Shown here: piece by piece, positions 35,399-43,997 of the stretch
Layout: the number at the start of each line of letters is the position of its first letter
Numbering within the stretch: position 1 is the stretch's first letter
Assembly: GCA_021792455.1 (NCBI GenBank)
Contig: JAJYUP010000013.1
Span: 1 to 43,997 of the forward strand
Source of the DNA: Actinomycetes bacterium
GTDB taxonomy: Bacteria; Actinomycetota; Thermoleophilia; Solirubrobacterales; Solirubrobacteraceae
Direction: 5' to 3'
DNA length: 43,997 nt
Notes under the pieces: generated by a model
The model's input: the letters and a program-made list of their open reading frames with translations, nothing else
The model's database searches: none
Told to the model about the DNA's origin: nothing
Program-made: the position numbers and the translations under genes

Positions 35399-36658
35399 GT
35401 GCAGCACAGGCGTGGTGTCCCCAAGTGCGCGCAGATGCGCCTCTATCTGCAGCATGCAGCCGACGTTCGAGGTCGCGATGAGGTCGGGAGAGGCTTCGAG
35501 CAGTCGCTTCGCCTTGCGACGGCCAAGCTGCGCGGCGATGCGAGGCTTGTTGAGGTTGTAGGTCCCCGCCGAGCCGCAGCACAGCTCCCACTCTGCCGGC
35601 TGAACCAGCGTCACATTGCCGATCGCCCGCAGCAGTGCGCGGGGCTGCACGCGCAGCGATTGGGCGTGAGCGAGGTGGCAGGCGTCGTGGCAGGCGATTC
35701 GCAGCGGCGTTGACGCCGACGGCGGAGCGGCGGTGAGGCCGATCTCCGTGAGCAGTGCAGAGATGTCGCGCACCTTGCCTGCAAAGCTGCGCGCACGCTC
35801 CTCGTCGGGGTCGCCGGCGAAGAGCAGGGGGTACTCCTTCATCCCTGAGCTGCAGCCAGCGGTCGTGCTGACGATCGCGTCGAGGTCTTCGTCGAACGCG
35901 TCGAGGTTGCGCCGTGCGCGAACGCGCGCCTGCCGCAGAGCGCCGGCGTGCAGGCTGAGCGCCCCGCAGCAGCCTGCCTCGCTTGGCGTGATCGCCTGAA
36001 TTCCGTTGCGCGCGAGCACGCGCTCGGCTGCGCGGTTGATCTGCGGTGCGAGCACCTGCTGTGCGCAGCCCGCAAGCAGGCCGACACGCCCCCTGCCTGC
36101 CGGGGGCGGGCCATCCCCCTGCTGCGTTGTGGGGCTGCTGCCCTTCACGGGCTGGCGGGTGCTCTGCGCGGCCGTGGCGAGGCGCTCGAGAGCCGCTGCG
36201 ATGCTCGCCTGCAGCTCGTCGCCGAGAAGGGGACGCAGCGGACGCAGCAGTCGGGTGACCCTCAGCGCGAGGCGCAGCCTCGAGGGGGACTGGACGGTGC
36301 CAAGCAGCAGAGAGCGGAGGAGGCGCTCTGGGAACGGGCGCCTGCACTCGCTGTCGATATAGGCCCGGAACGGTGTGATCAGATCCCGGTAGGCGACTCC
36401 TGAGGGGCAGGCGGTCTCGCACGCCAGGCAGGAGAGGCAGTTGTCGATGTATGGTCGTGCGCTGCGAAGGTCGATCGCACCTTCGAGGGCCTCCTTCATC
36501 AGGACGATCCGCCCTCTCGGAGAGTCCATCTCCTCGCCGAGCGTGAGGTATGTAGGGCAGCTCGACAGGCAGAACCCGCAGTGAACGCAGGAGCTGATCG
36601 CCTGCGCCGCCCCTGAGCCCGCCACGCCGAGCTTTTCTGCTTCGATCGAGTGGCGCAT
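35336..36658 (-). CDS. glcF: Glycolate oxidase iron-sulfur subunit
   Basis: CVHCGFCLSSCPTYLTLGEEMDSPRGRIVLMKEALEG, CLSCLACETACPSGV, CCGALSLHAG, CCGSAGTYN. Confidence 0.94.
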   Translation of the reverse strand: MRHSIEAEKLGVAGSGAAQAISSCVHCGFCLSSCPTYLTLGEEMDSPRGRIVLMKEALEGAIDLRSARPYIDNCLSCLACETACPSGVAYRDLITPFRAYIDSECRRPFPERLLRSLLLGTVQSPSRLRLALRVTRLLRPLRPLLGDELQASIAAALERLATAAQSTRQPVKGSSPTTQQGDGPPPAGRGRVGLLAGCAQQVLAPQINRAAERVLARNGIQAITPSEAGCCGALSLHAGALRQARVRARRNLDAFDEDLDAIVSTTAGCSSGMKEYPLLFAGDPDEERARSFAGKVRDISALLTEIGLTAAPPSASTPLRIACHDACHLAHAQSLRVQPRALLRAIGNVTLVQPAEWELCCGSAGTYNLNKPRIAAQLGRRKAKRLLEASPDLIATSNVGCMLQIEAHLRALGDTTPVLHAIEVLDRAYSGTLSPAGLDA

Positions 36659-36659
36659 A

Positions 36660-39527
36660 TCAGCGGAGAGGCAGGAACCTCTCCACAGGGTCGAGGGCAC
36701 GACGGATCCGCTCCCCGAAGGCACCGCCTCCTGCCGCTGGGCAGGAGCCGCTCGCCCCGCTGCCGATCCCAGCGGCCGTGCCGCTCGCCGTCTCGCCGCC
36801 CGCTCGCGCCGCGGACCCGCCAAGGAGCGGCGGAATCGCAGCGCGACTGCCTCCTGAGGCCCCTCTCAGCACGATCGCGCGCAGGCCGATGGTGCGGAGG
36901 AGGAGATCGAGCTCGCTGAGCGGCCGGCTCTGTGGCCAGCCGATGATCGCCGCTTTGCCGCCAAGGCTCAACCGCAGCTTCGCGCCCCTTCCCGCAAGGG
37001 CCTGTTCCAAGGCGGGCGTGGAGCCGAGGTGCATCGCCACCCTGACGAGCAGCTCGCTCTCATCGACCCAGGAGAAGCGCGCTGCATCGCTCCACAGCGC
37101 CGCGTCCTCCGCATCCTCTGCGCACCTGGAGGGCATGTTCAGGAGCGCCGCGCAGCGCGCCGCGCGAGCGCGAAGGTCGGCGCGCCTGCCGCCGAGACGC
37201 ACCAACAGCCTGCCCTCCGGCTCGACGTCGAGCGCGAGGATCTCGACGGGCGCGCGCCCAAGGCAGGCAAGCGCGGTGAGCGCCTGTGCTCGATCATCCG
37301 GGTGCGCGAGGATCGTGATCGCAGCCTCTGGGCGAGGCAGGACCTTCAGGGACAGCCGCGTGATCACGCCAAGGCGCCCGATCGACCCGACGAGCAGCTT
37401 CGGCAGGTCGAACCCCGCCGCGTTCTTGACGACCCTGCCGCCGCCCCGCACGACTGCGCCCGTGCCGTCGATCAGCTCGATCCCGAGGACGAAGTCACGC
37501 ACGCCACCGTGAAGATGGGCGCTGCACCCTGATACGCCTGCAGCGACTGCCCCGCCAAGCGTCGCGCCGGCCGCCGCGAGCGGCGGATCGAATGGGAGCC
37601 ACTGGCCGTGCTCGGCGAGCAGCGCATCGACCTCAGCGACTTGCGTGCCGGCGAGCGCCGTCAGCGTCAGCTCAGCAGGGTCGTAGTCGAGGATCCCCGA
37701 CAGGTGCGAGATGTCGAGCAGCTGGGCGCCCCCCGCTGCGCTGCAGGAGAGCGCGGGCTTGCTGCGCCCGCCGACGGGCAGCAGCTTCGGCAGGCTCCTC
37801 ACGGCGTCCTGAAGGCGCTCGATCTCTTTGGCGACCCCTGCCGAGCGGCGCGTCGCGGCGGTGCCTGCTGAGCGGCCATCGAGTCGCGGTGGCGTGGAGG
37901 CACCGTCGTCTCGCCCGCCTCGCTTCCGCGCTGCATCTGGCGCCCGCAGCCGCTGTCGCCGCTCATCCTCAGGCGGCCAGAGCCCCGTTCTCCGCTCATC
38001 CTCAGGCGGCGAGAGCCCCATTCGCCGCTCATCCTCAGGCGGCCAGGGGAGCATCTTGCCGCGGTTTGCGATCTGCGCGGGGTCGATCGAGGCGCGCAGC
38101 CGCTGCATCACCTCGAGATCCTGCTCGCTGAACATCAGCTGCATGTGCTGCAGCTTCTCTACCCCGACGCCATGCTCGCCGGTGATCGACCCGCCGAGGG
38201 AGACGCACATCTGCAGGATCTCACCGGCGAGGCGCTCCGCCGCCTGAAGCGCCCCCTGGCGTCGTGCGTCGAAGAGGATGATCGGGTGCAGGTTGCCATC
38301 GCCGGCGTGGAACACGTTTGCGATCTGCATGCCGCTGTCCCTGCTCATCCTCTCGATCTCCGCGAGGGCCTCGCCAAGGCGCGTGCGCGGGACGACGCCA
38401 TCCTGGACGATGTAGTCGGGGGCGAGCCAGCCGACGGCAGAGAAGGCGCTCTTGCGGCCCCTCCAGATGAGCGACTGCTCGTCAGGCTGCCTGCTCCTCA
38501 GCACCTCCGCGGCGCCGGAGGTCCTCAGCAGGTCCGTCAGCTGTGATGCATCGGCGCGCACGACGTCGTGCTCGCCGGCAAGCTCGACGATCAGCAGCGC
38601 CGCCGCATCGGGATAGCCCGGTTTCACCGCCGCCTCCGCCGCTTCGATCGCGAGCGCATCCATCATCTCGATCGCGACGGGCAGGATTCCCGCCTCGATT
38701 ATCTGCGCCACCGCCTCACCCGCCGCCTCGAGCGAACCGTAGGCCGCGAGAGATGTCTCTGTGAGCTCCGGCAGAGGGATGAGGCCGACCGTCATCTCGA
38801 GCGCGATGCCGAACAGCCCCTCGCTGCCGCAGAACATCCCGACCCAGTCTGGTCCCGCGGTCTCCGTCGAGTCGTCCCCGAGCTCGACGACGACGCCATC
38901 TGGCAGGACGGCTTCGATGCCGAGCACGTGATTTGCCGTCATCCCGTGCTTGAGGCAGTGAGCTCCGCCGGAGTTGAACGCGATGTTGCCGCCGATCGTG
39001 CACACCGACTCGCTCGACGGGTCAGGGGCATAGGCGAGGCCGTGCCCAGCTGCTGCCCTGCTGAGGGCGAGGTTCACCACTCCTGACTGTACGCGGGCAG
39101 TTCTCGACTCAGGGTCTATGTCCAGGATCTCGTTCAGCCTGTTCAGGGCGATCACGATCCCGCCCTCGACGGGCAGCGAGCCGCCAGACAGCGACGTGCC
39201 GCTGCCGCGGGCGACGAACGGAATCGCGTGCTCGCTGCAGGCGGACACGGCCGCGACCACCTCGTCCCTCGTCTCCGGGATCACGACCGCGAGCGGCAGT
39301 TGCCGAAAGGCCGTGAGCGCGTCGGAGGCGAAGACCGCAAGCTCGGCGGGCTCCGTGAGCAGACGTGAACGAAATCCGATCTCGGCAAGGGAGCGGAGGA
39401 TCTCCTGTCCGCTGCGCAGGCTCTCCGCGCCCGAGCTGGAGGCGCCACGCCTGGTGCGAGGCCGCCATCGCCTGTTCCGCCCGACCTCCCGCTTCCCGCG
39501 AGCGATCCGGCGCGCGCTTCGCGGCAC
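36660..39527 (-). CDS. Glycolate oxidase GlcD-GlcE fusion (two FAD-binding units in one ORF)
   Basis: N-terminal GlcD ([65 protein letters not shown]), then a repeat linker, then GlcE-like ([49 protein letters not shown]); GTG start inferred. Confidence 0.9.
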   Translation of the reverse strand: MPRSARRIARGKREVGRNRRWRPRTRRGASSSGAESLRSGQEILRSLAEIGFRSRLLTEPAELAVFASDALTAFRQLPLAVVIPETRDEVVAAVSACSEHAIPFVARGSGTSLSGGSLPVEGGIVIALNRLNEILDIDPESRTARVQSGVVNLALSRAAAGHGLAYAPDPSSESVCTIGGNIAFNSGGAHCLKHGMTANHVLGIEAVLPDGVVVELGDDSTETAGPDWVGMFCGSEGLFGIALEMTVGLIPLPELTETSLAAYGSLEAAGEAVAQIIEAGILPVAIEMMDALAIEAAEAAVKPGYPDAAALLIVELAGEHDVVRADASQLTDLLRTSGAAEVLRSRQPDEQSLIWRGRKSAFSAVGWLAPDYIVQDGVVPRTRLGEALAEIERMSRDSGMQIANVFHAGDGNLHPIILFDARRQGALQAAERLAGEILQMCVSLGGSITGEHGVGVEKLQHMQLMFSEQDLEVMQRLRASIDPAQIANRGKMLPWPPEDERRMGLSPPEDERRTGLWPPEDERRQRLRAPDAARKRGGRDDGASTPPRLDGRSAGTAATRRSAGVAKEIERLQDAVRSLPKLLPVGGRSKPALSCSAAGGAQLLDISHLSGILDYDPAELTLTALAGTQVAEVDALLAEHGQWLPFDPPLAAAGATLGGAVAAGVSGCSAHLHGGVRDFVLGIELIDGTGAVVRGGGRVVKNAAGFDLPKLLVGSIGRLGVITRLSLKVLPRPEAAITILAHPDDRAQALTALACLGRAPVEILALDVEPEGRLLVRLGGRRADLRARAARCAALLNMPSRCAEDAEDAALWSDAARFSWVDESELLVRVAMHLGSTPALEQALAGRGAKLRLSLGGKAAIIGWPQSRPLSELDLLLRTIGLRAIVLRGASGGSRAAIPPLLGGSAARAGGETASGTAAGIGSGASGSCPAAGGGAFGERIRRALDPVERFLPLR
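37959..38042 (-). repeat. 33-bp x3 repeat encoding PPEDERR(M/T/Q)xLx in the GlcD-GlcE linker
   Basis: ccgctcatcctcaggcgg at 37959, 37992 and 38025, exactly 33 bp apart. Confidence 0.95.
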
Positions 39528-39569
39528 CTGCTCCGCCTCGGCAGCCGTGTCTGACTCCAGCCCGCGCAC

Positions 39570-40292
39570 ATGTGGCACTATCGCAGGGTGGCAGCTGAGA
39601 CGCAACATAGACGCAAGAGGGACACAAGCGCGCCGAGGGCGAATGCGAGCGCACGTGCTCACGCCTACACGAAGGAGCGGATCCTCGACGGCAGCCTCGG
39701 CGCTGGAGAGGTGATCAGCGAGGGCGAGATCGCGGAGGCGATCGGCACGAGCCGCACGCCTGTGCGTGAGGCGTTTCTTCGGCTGGAGTGCGAAGGCCTG
39801 CTTCGCCTCTACCCGAAGCGCGGAGCGCTCGTCGTCCCGATCTCCCACAGTGAGGTGGAGAGCGTGATGGAGACCCGTCTGCTGATCGAGCGGTTTGCCC
39901 TCAGCAAGGTGATCGCGCTTGGCATCGATCTCGCGGCGCCCCTCGCGCAGGTGATCGCCCGCCAGCGGGAGCTGAGAGGCGGCCGCGATCGTCGCGAGTT
40001 CGTCGAGGCAGATCGCCAGATGCACCGGCTGATCGTCGCGGCGACGGGCAACGAGATCATCCTGCAGCTGCACGACTCGATGCGGGATCGGCAGAGCCGC
40101 ATAGGGCTGATCGCGCTCGCGAGGCAGGATCGCCGTGTCGATGAGATCATCGAAGAACATGCAGCGATCGCCGCGGCGCTCGGAGCTGCAGAAGAGCAGA
40201 GGGCGCTCGCCCTTCTCGACCGGCACCTCCATGCAACTCTGATGCTGCTGCGCGGGCCCGCCTACCTGCGAGACTTCCGCATCGAGGGCTGA
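39570..40292 (+). CDS. GntR/FCD family regulator, divergent from the glycolate oxidase genes
   Basis: [47 protein letters not shown] plus an FCD-like C-terminus. Confidence 0.92.
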   Translation: MWHYRRVAAETQHRRKRDTSAPRANASARAHAYTKERILDGSLGAGEVISEGEIAEAIGTSRTPVREAFLRLECEGLLRLYPKRGALVVPISHSEVESVMETRLLIERFALSKVIALGIDLAAPLAQVIARQRELRGGRDRREFVEADRQMHRLIVAATGNEIILQLHDSMRDRQSRIGLIALARQDRRVDEIIEEHAAIAAALGAAEEQRALALLDRHLHATLMLLRGPAYLRDFRIEG

Positions 40293-40332
40293 CGGCAGAC
40301 CGTCGCATCGCCGCCGACGCGAGTCTCGCGAC

Positions 40333-40409
40333 CTCTTGCGCGGGCGGGCGGGACGCCACGACCGCACCGCCGCGTTGGAACCCCTGCCACGAGCTCTTGC
40401 GCGGGCGGG
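40333..40409. repeat. Paired direct repeat between the GntR gene and the VOC gene (16 bp, 61 bp apart)
   Basis: ctcttgcgcgggcggg at 40333-40348 and 40394-40409. Confidence 0.75.
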
Positions 40410-40469
40410 GGACGATCTTCGCGCTCCGATACGCTGAGGAGGCGAAGCACAACCCCCAAGGAGGAGCTC

Positions 40470-41399
40470 ATGGAGACACCGGTCGCAGGCGGGGCCTCAC
40501 TCGGAGCCCAGTCCGCTCAGGCCACCGGCAACTCGCCCGCGCCCGCCGCCGCTCCGCGGATTCCCGCCTCCACCACCGTCGGCGCCGTCCATCTCACGGT
40601 CTCCGACCTGCAGCGCTCGCTCGACTTCTATCAGCGTGCGATCGGCCTCGAGTCGCTTCGAGGTGAGAGCACCGCCGCCTCACTCGGCGTTCGTGGGCGT
40701 GAGCTCGTCGTGCTCGTGCAGCAGCGGGGCGCGCGCCCCGACCACTCGCACACCGGCCTCTACCACTTCGCGCTGCTGTTGCCCAGGCGCACCGATCTCG
40801 CGAAGTGGCTTGCGCATGCGGTCCGCGACGAGGTCTCGCTCGTCGGCGCCGCTGATCACTTCGTCAGCGAGGCGCTCTACCTCAGCGACCCCGACGGGCA
40901 CGGAATCGAGATCTGCGTCGATCGGCCACGGGAGGTTTGGGAGGGCCAGGTCGCCAGGCGGATGACGACCGCACCGCTCGATGTCGACGGTCTGCTCGGG
41001 GGGCTGCGCGACGGAGAGTCCTCGTTGCACCGTCTGCCGGACAGCACCGTCATCGGGCACGTGCATCTGCGCGTCGCCCGCATCCCGGAGACGATCGCCT
41101 TCTACCGGGACCTGCTCGGCTTCTCGTTGATGGCGCAGCTCGGAGCGCAGGCCGCGTTCTTCGGCGCAGGAGGCTACCACCACCACATAGGCGCGAACAC
41201 CTGGGAAAGCGCTGGTGCGAGCCCTCCGCCGCCTGACAGCGCTGCGCTGAGGTGCGCAACGATCGTGCTGCCCACGATCGCCGATCGGGAGCAGATCCTC
41301 GATCGCCTCAAAGCTGCCGGCAAGCCTGTCGAGAGCACGCCGCTCGGACCGGTTGTACGCGATCCTTCGGAGAACGCCCTTCTTCTCGCCGTTCCATAG
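40470..41399 (+). CDS. Two-domain VOC/glyoxalase-type protein (extradiol dioxygenase-like, CatE type)
   Basis: [71 protein letters not shown]. Confidence 0.9.
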   Translation: METPVAGGASLGAQSAQATGNSPAPAAAPRIPASTTVGAVHLTVSDLQRSLDFYQRAIGLESLRGESTAASLGVRGRELVVLVQQRGARPDHSHTGLYHFALLLPRRTDLAKWLAHAVRDEVSLVGAADHFVSEALYLSDPDGHGIEICVDRPREVWEGQVARRMTTAPLDVDGLLGGLRDGESSLHRLPDSTVIGHVHLRVARIPETIAFYRDLLGFSLMAQLGAQAAFFGAGGYHHHIGANTWESAGASPPPPDSAALRCATIVLPTIADREQILDRLKAAGKPVESTPLGPVVRDPSENALLLAVP

Positions 41400-41617
41400 T
41401 GCAGGCAGGGGCGTGGGCTTCGCCGTCAGCCTCGGTGTTGGGAGCAGGCGCGCGCATGGCCGGAAGCTCGTCGCGCTGGCGTGGCGCGAGGTCGACTCCA
41501 AGGAGTCCGCGCCGCGGGTGTGCAGAAGCTGTGTGGAGCGCTCCCCGGCGGCCGCGCATTCGATCACCGCGAACGCCTCGCATGCGTGCTCGTCAGCGTA
41601 TCCGCTAACATGTCGCC

Positions 41618-41944
41618 ATGCTTGCCGCCGGTCAGACGGCTGGAGATCTGCTCCGCGATATTCGCCGGCGCACCGGCCTGCGCCAGGCCGAGCTTGCGCG
41701 GCGCGCAGGTGTGCCGCGGTCGGTGATCAGCGCTTACGAGACCGGCCGCCGCCAACCAGGCGTTGACGCGCTCGAGCGGATCGCGGAGTCCGTCGGGCTG
41801 AGGCTGACCCTGACCCCCGTCGCTCCGGTCGACCACGTGCGAGCCGGGCGCATCCTCTCGCAGGTGCTCGACCTCGCCGAGTCGCTGCCGGCGAGGCGGC
41901 GCGGCCCGCTCGAATACCCCTCTCTGCGCGGCCTGCCCAGATGA
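41618..41944 (+). CDS. XRE-family HTH protein, putative antitoxin
   Basis: LLRDIRRRTGLRQAELARRAGVPRSVISAYETGRRQPGVDALERIAESVGLRL. Confidence 0.88.
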   Translation: MLAAGQTAGDLLRDIRRRTGLRQAELARRAGVPRSVISAYETGRRQPGVDALERIAESVGLRLTLTPVAPVDHVRAGRILSQVLDLAESLPARRRGPLEYPSLRGLPR

Positions 41945-42495
41945 GCCTGCTCGGGCAGCGACTGCTCGCGGTGCACGACGCGCTGTCCGGGGCAGGGCTC
42001 GCCCACGCCTTCGGCGGCGCGATCGCACTCGCCTACTGCACCGAAGACCCGCGCGGCACGCGCGACCTGGACGTAAACGTGTTCGTCGATCCCACGCGGG
42101 CGGAAGAGGTGCTCGCGGCGCTGCCCGCCGAGGTGACGGTCTCGCAGGCGAACATTACGACCGCACAGCGCGACGGGCAGGTGCGCGTGTGGTGGGAGGA
42201 CACCCCGGTCGACATCTTCCTGGACGTCCACCGCTTGCACGCGGAGGCGGCCGAAGGCGTCCGGCAGGTCGCGTTCGAGGGCCGCACGATCCCGGTGCTC
42301 GACTGCACGGCGCTCACCGTATTCAAGGCGCTGCTCGCCCGCACGAAGGATTGGGCGGACATCGAGGAGATGGCGGCGGCGGCGGCAACCGACCTTCCTC
42401 ACGCGCAGGCGTGGATCGAGCGCATCCTCGGCGCCGAGAGCATCACCGCGCACCGCTTGCGGTCGCTCTCGCCCGGCGGGCACCCGAGCCTCTGA
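41941..42495 (+). CDS. Nucleotidyltransferase-fold protein (AbiEii/DUF6036/MenT-like), putative toxin
   Basis: GG...DLD core: HAFGGAIALAYCTEDPRGTRDLDVNVFV; TPVDIFLD; ATGA overlap with the HTH gene. Confidence 0.78.
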   Translation: MSLLGQRLLAVHDALSGAGLAHAFGGAIALAYCTEDPRGTRDLDVNVFVDPTRAEEVLAALPAEVTVSQANITTAQRDGQVRVWWEDTPVDIFLDVHRLHAEAAEGVRQVAFEGRTIPVLDCTALTVFKALLARTKDWADIEEMAAAAATDLPHAQAWIERILGAESITAHRLRSLSPGGHPSL

Positions 42496-42584
42496 CGGCA
42501 ACTCGGCCTGCGGCGGGCGGCGAGGAGGGCTCGGCGGCCAGCGGCCGGGCGGACGCGGGCGATCGTCGCCTCCGCCCCGGCACC

Positions 42585-42755
42585 CTCGCCGCCCAGGGCT
42601 TCGACCTCGTCAACGTGCAGGCGATGATGGGCTATGCCGACTCGCGCACCACCGCCCGCTGCCTGCACGCGCGGCCGGCGGCCGAGGATGCCGCGAAGCT
42701 CACGAAGATCTTCTGCGGGGATATGCCGAGCGCGATCGTGGAAGGCGCACGGTGA
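42585..42755 (+). pseudogene. Tyrosine recombinase C-terminal fragment with mutated catalytic residues
   Basis: FDLVNVQAMMGYADSRTTARCLHARPAAEDAAKLTKIF resembles the (L/M)GHxxxxTTxxYxH box with H->Y and Y->C. Confidence 0.8.
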
Positions 42756-42759
42756 GCAT

Positions 42760-43062
42760 GTGAGCATCCTGGCGCAAACAGTCGATCCCGACGGCCGTGC
42801 CGTCGTCTTGGATGAGGAGGGCTGGGAGCACATCCTCCATGAGCATCCAGAGCTGGCTCTCTTTCGGGACGAGATCGTCGCGACCGTCCGCTCATCCGGT
42901 CACCACCGCGCCGACCCTCGCCCTGGCCGGGAGCGCTACTGCAGCAGCAACGTCGGACCCAGCCGCTGGCTGTTCGCCATCGTAGACTTCAACGAGACGC
43001 CGGCGCGCATCATGACTGCGTACGCCAACCGCAAAGACCCTCCCGGACGGACAGCCCAATGA
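42760..43062 (+). CDS. Small toxin-like protein (possible BECR/DUF4258-type RNase fold)
   Basis: VVLDEEGWEHILHEHPELALFRDEIVATVRSS...SRWLFAIVDFNETPARIMTAYANRKDPP; overlaps the DUF2283 gene. Confidence 0.6.
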   Translation: MSILAQTVDPDGRAVVLDEEGWEHILHEHPELALFRDEIVATVRSSGHHRADPRPGRERYCSSNVGPSRWLFAIVDFNETPARIMTAYANRKDPPGRTAQ

Positions 43063-43337
43063 CCCTGACGATTGGCAGCCTGACCTTCGACCACGCCACC
43101 TACGACGAGCGCGGCGACGTCCTCTACCTGCACATCGGCGAGCGCCAGGCTGCCGCCGACAGCGAGGAGACGCCCGAGGGGCACGTCCTGCGCTTCAACG
43201 ATCGTGGCGAGGTGATCGGCGTCACGATCATCAACGCGAAGTGGCTGCTCGAACGCGATCACGCCATCAACATCACCGTCCCGGAGCACGTTGTCGTCGG
43301 TCCCGAGGCGCTTTCCGAGGCGCTGGCGGCTGCCTGA
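43059..43337 (+). CDS. DUF2283 family protein, putative antitoxin
   Basis: DHATYDERGDVLYLHIGERQAAADSEETPEGHVLRFNDRGEVIGVTIINAKWLL. Confidence 0.85.
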   Translation: MTLTIGSLTFDHATYDERGDVLYLHIGERQAAADSEETPEGHVLRFNDRGEVIGVTIINAKWLLERDHAINITVPEHVVVGPEALSEALAAA

Positions 43338-43396
43338 CCCGGTACGGGAATACAGATCACCGCGGGCACCTAGCGATGAGCGCCACCAGATCCGAA

Positions 43397-43564
43397 TCAC
43401 CCGCCGCCAAGGTGATGGACGAAGCGATCGAGCTGGCGATCGAAGAACGCTCGCCATATCCCGAGAGGTGCGCCTTGGAGCGACGGCAGGATGCCGCGCC
43501 GAGCGTAGTCCTTCACCGTGGGCGCCGGCAGCAGGAGCAGCTCGGCGACCTGGTCGGCGGCCAT
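43397..43564 (-). CDS. Excisionase/AlpA-like HTH fragment (55 aa)
   Basis: Hand translation: MAADQVAELLLLPAPTVKDYARRGILPSLQGAPLGIWRAFFDRQLDRFVHHLGGG; below the ORF-track length cutoff. Confidence 0.6.
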   Translation of the reverse strand: MAADQVAELLLLPAPTVKDYARRGILPSLQGAPLGIWRAFFDRQLDRFVHHLGGG

Positions 43565-43865
43565 CAGCTCGTCGAGCGTGGCGCCGGCCGTCGGGCCGAC
43601 CTCCGGGTCGGGGGCGGGGTCAGGCAGGGCCAGCTGTTGTGATCGGTGGCTGACGGTCGGCTAGTTGCTGCGCATTGCAATCATTGACCTCACGCAGCCC
43701 AGGGCCGCCAAGAAATCTCAGTCGGCACGAGACGCGGTTGACGTTGCATTGCCGGACGCATCTCAATGCCCCCGCTTCATCGGCTTCCAACCCCACCGAA
43801 CCATCTCGGCTGTCGCTTCGGCACCAGAAGCGTGATCATTTCGCCCTAGAGTCAATACTGATAAC

Positions 43866-43997
43866 TTAAGCCGCTAGGTCCGGCGAGCGGACTTGAACAG
43901 CGTCCTGGGGTCGTCGAGTCGGCTGCGGCCAGGCCTTGTGGTGGGTGCGCTTGACGGCGAAGTTGGACATCTTGCGCTTGAGCACGCGCGGGTTCGC
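43866..43997 (-). mobile_element. C-terminus of a DDE transposase, truncated by the window edge
   Basis: Hand translation: ANPRVLKRKMSNFAVKRTHHKAWPQPTRRPQDAVQVRSPDLAA*; matches the (N)PRVxKRKMSNFxxKRxxHxxWPQPT tail of IS transposases. Confidence 0.75.

Noticed and set aside
37959-38042. CRISPR array interpretation of the 33-bp x3 repeat
   Set aside because: Units are contiguous with no unique spacers, lie in frame inside a CDS, and no cas genes are present.
39528-40367. N-terminal extension of the GlcD-GlcE ORF across the GntR gene
   Set aside because: Antisense to a clear GntR/FCD CDS; a GTG start at 39527 is more plausible.
8004-40409. Interpreting the paired repeats as CRISPR or as one dispersed MITE/REP family
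   Set aside because: Only two copies per locus and no shared sequence between loci; neither definition fits.
41400-41617. Possible short coding region between the VOC gene and the XRE gene
   Set aside because: No start/RBS/domain evidence; open frames are antisense or low complexity.

Overview
High-GC actinobacterial chromosome segment; gene content and style suggest Thermoleophilia/Solirubrobacterales, but that placement is an inference. Left to right it carries: two tandem secreted YWTD-type beta-propeller paralogs; a hexapeptide acyltransferase; a panC-panD-panB operon (minus strand); family-4 uracil-DNA glycosylase; the t6A cluster tsaE-tsaB-rimI-tsaD; a glutaredoxin-like protein; rex; a GCS2/YbdK-type ligase; a proton-pumping pyrophosphatase with the K+-independent signature; an APC permease fused to a USP-like domain; two TrkA-type proteins; tRNA-Gln(CTG); a pair of ABC exporters; a TetR regulator with a C-terminal winged helix; a DHA2 MFS exporter with a MerR regulator; msrB; an Amt transporter; msrA; another MFS transporter; a beta-carbonic anhydrase; glycolate oxidase genes (glcF and a GlcD-GlcE fusion) divergent from a GntR/FCD regulator; and a two-domain VOC protein. 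The last ~2.4 kb is an accessory island: XRE + nucleotidyltransferase pair, dead tyrosine-recombinase fragment, toxin-like ORF + DUF2283 pair, excisionase-like fragment, and a DDE transposase C-terminus cut by the window edge. The most unusual non-genic signal is a recurring architecture in intergenic spacers. Many gene junctions carry a private direct repeat (16-38 bp, sequence unique to that junction) whose copies start 61-71 bp apart. A related 33-bp x3 repeat forms the in-frame linker of the GlcD-GlcE fusion, and three back-to-back perfect palindromes lie downstream of amt. All of this was read by eye; no database searches were run.
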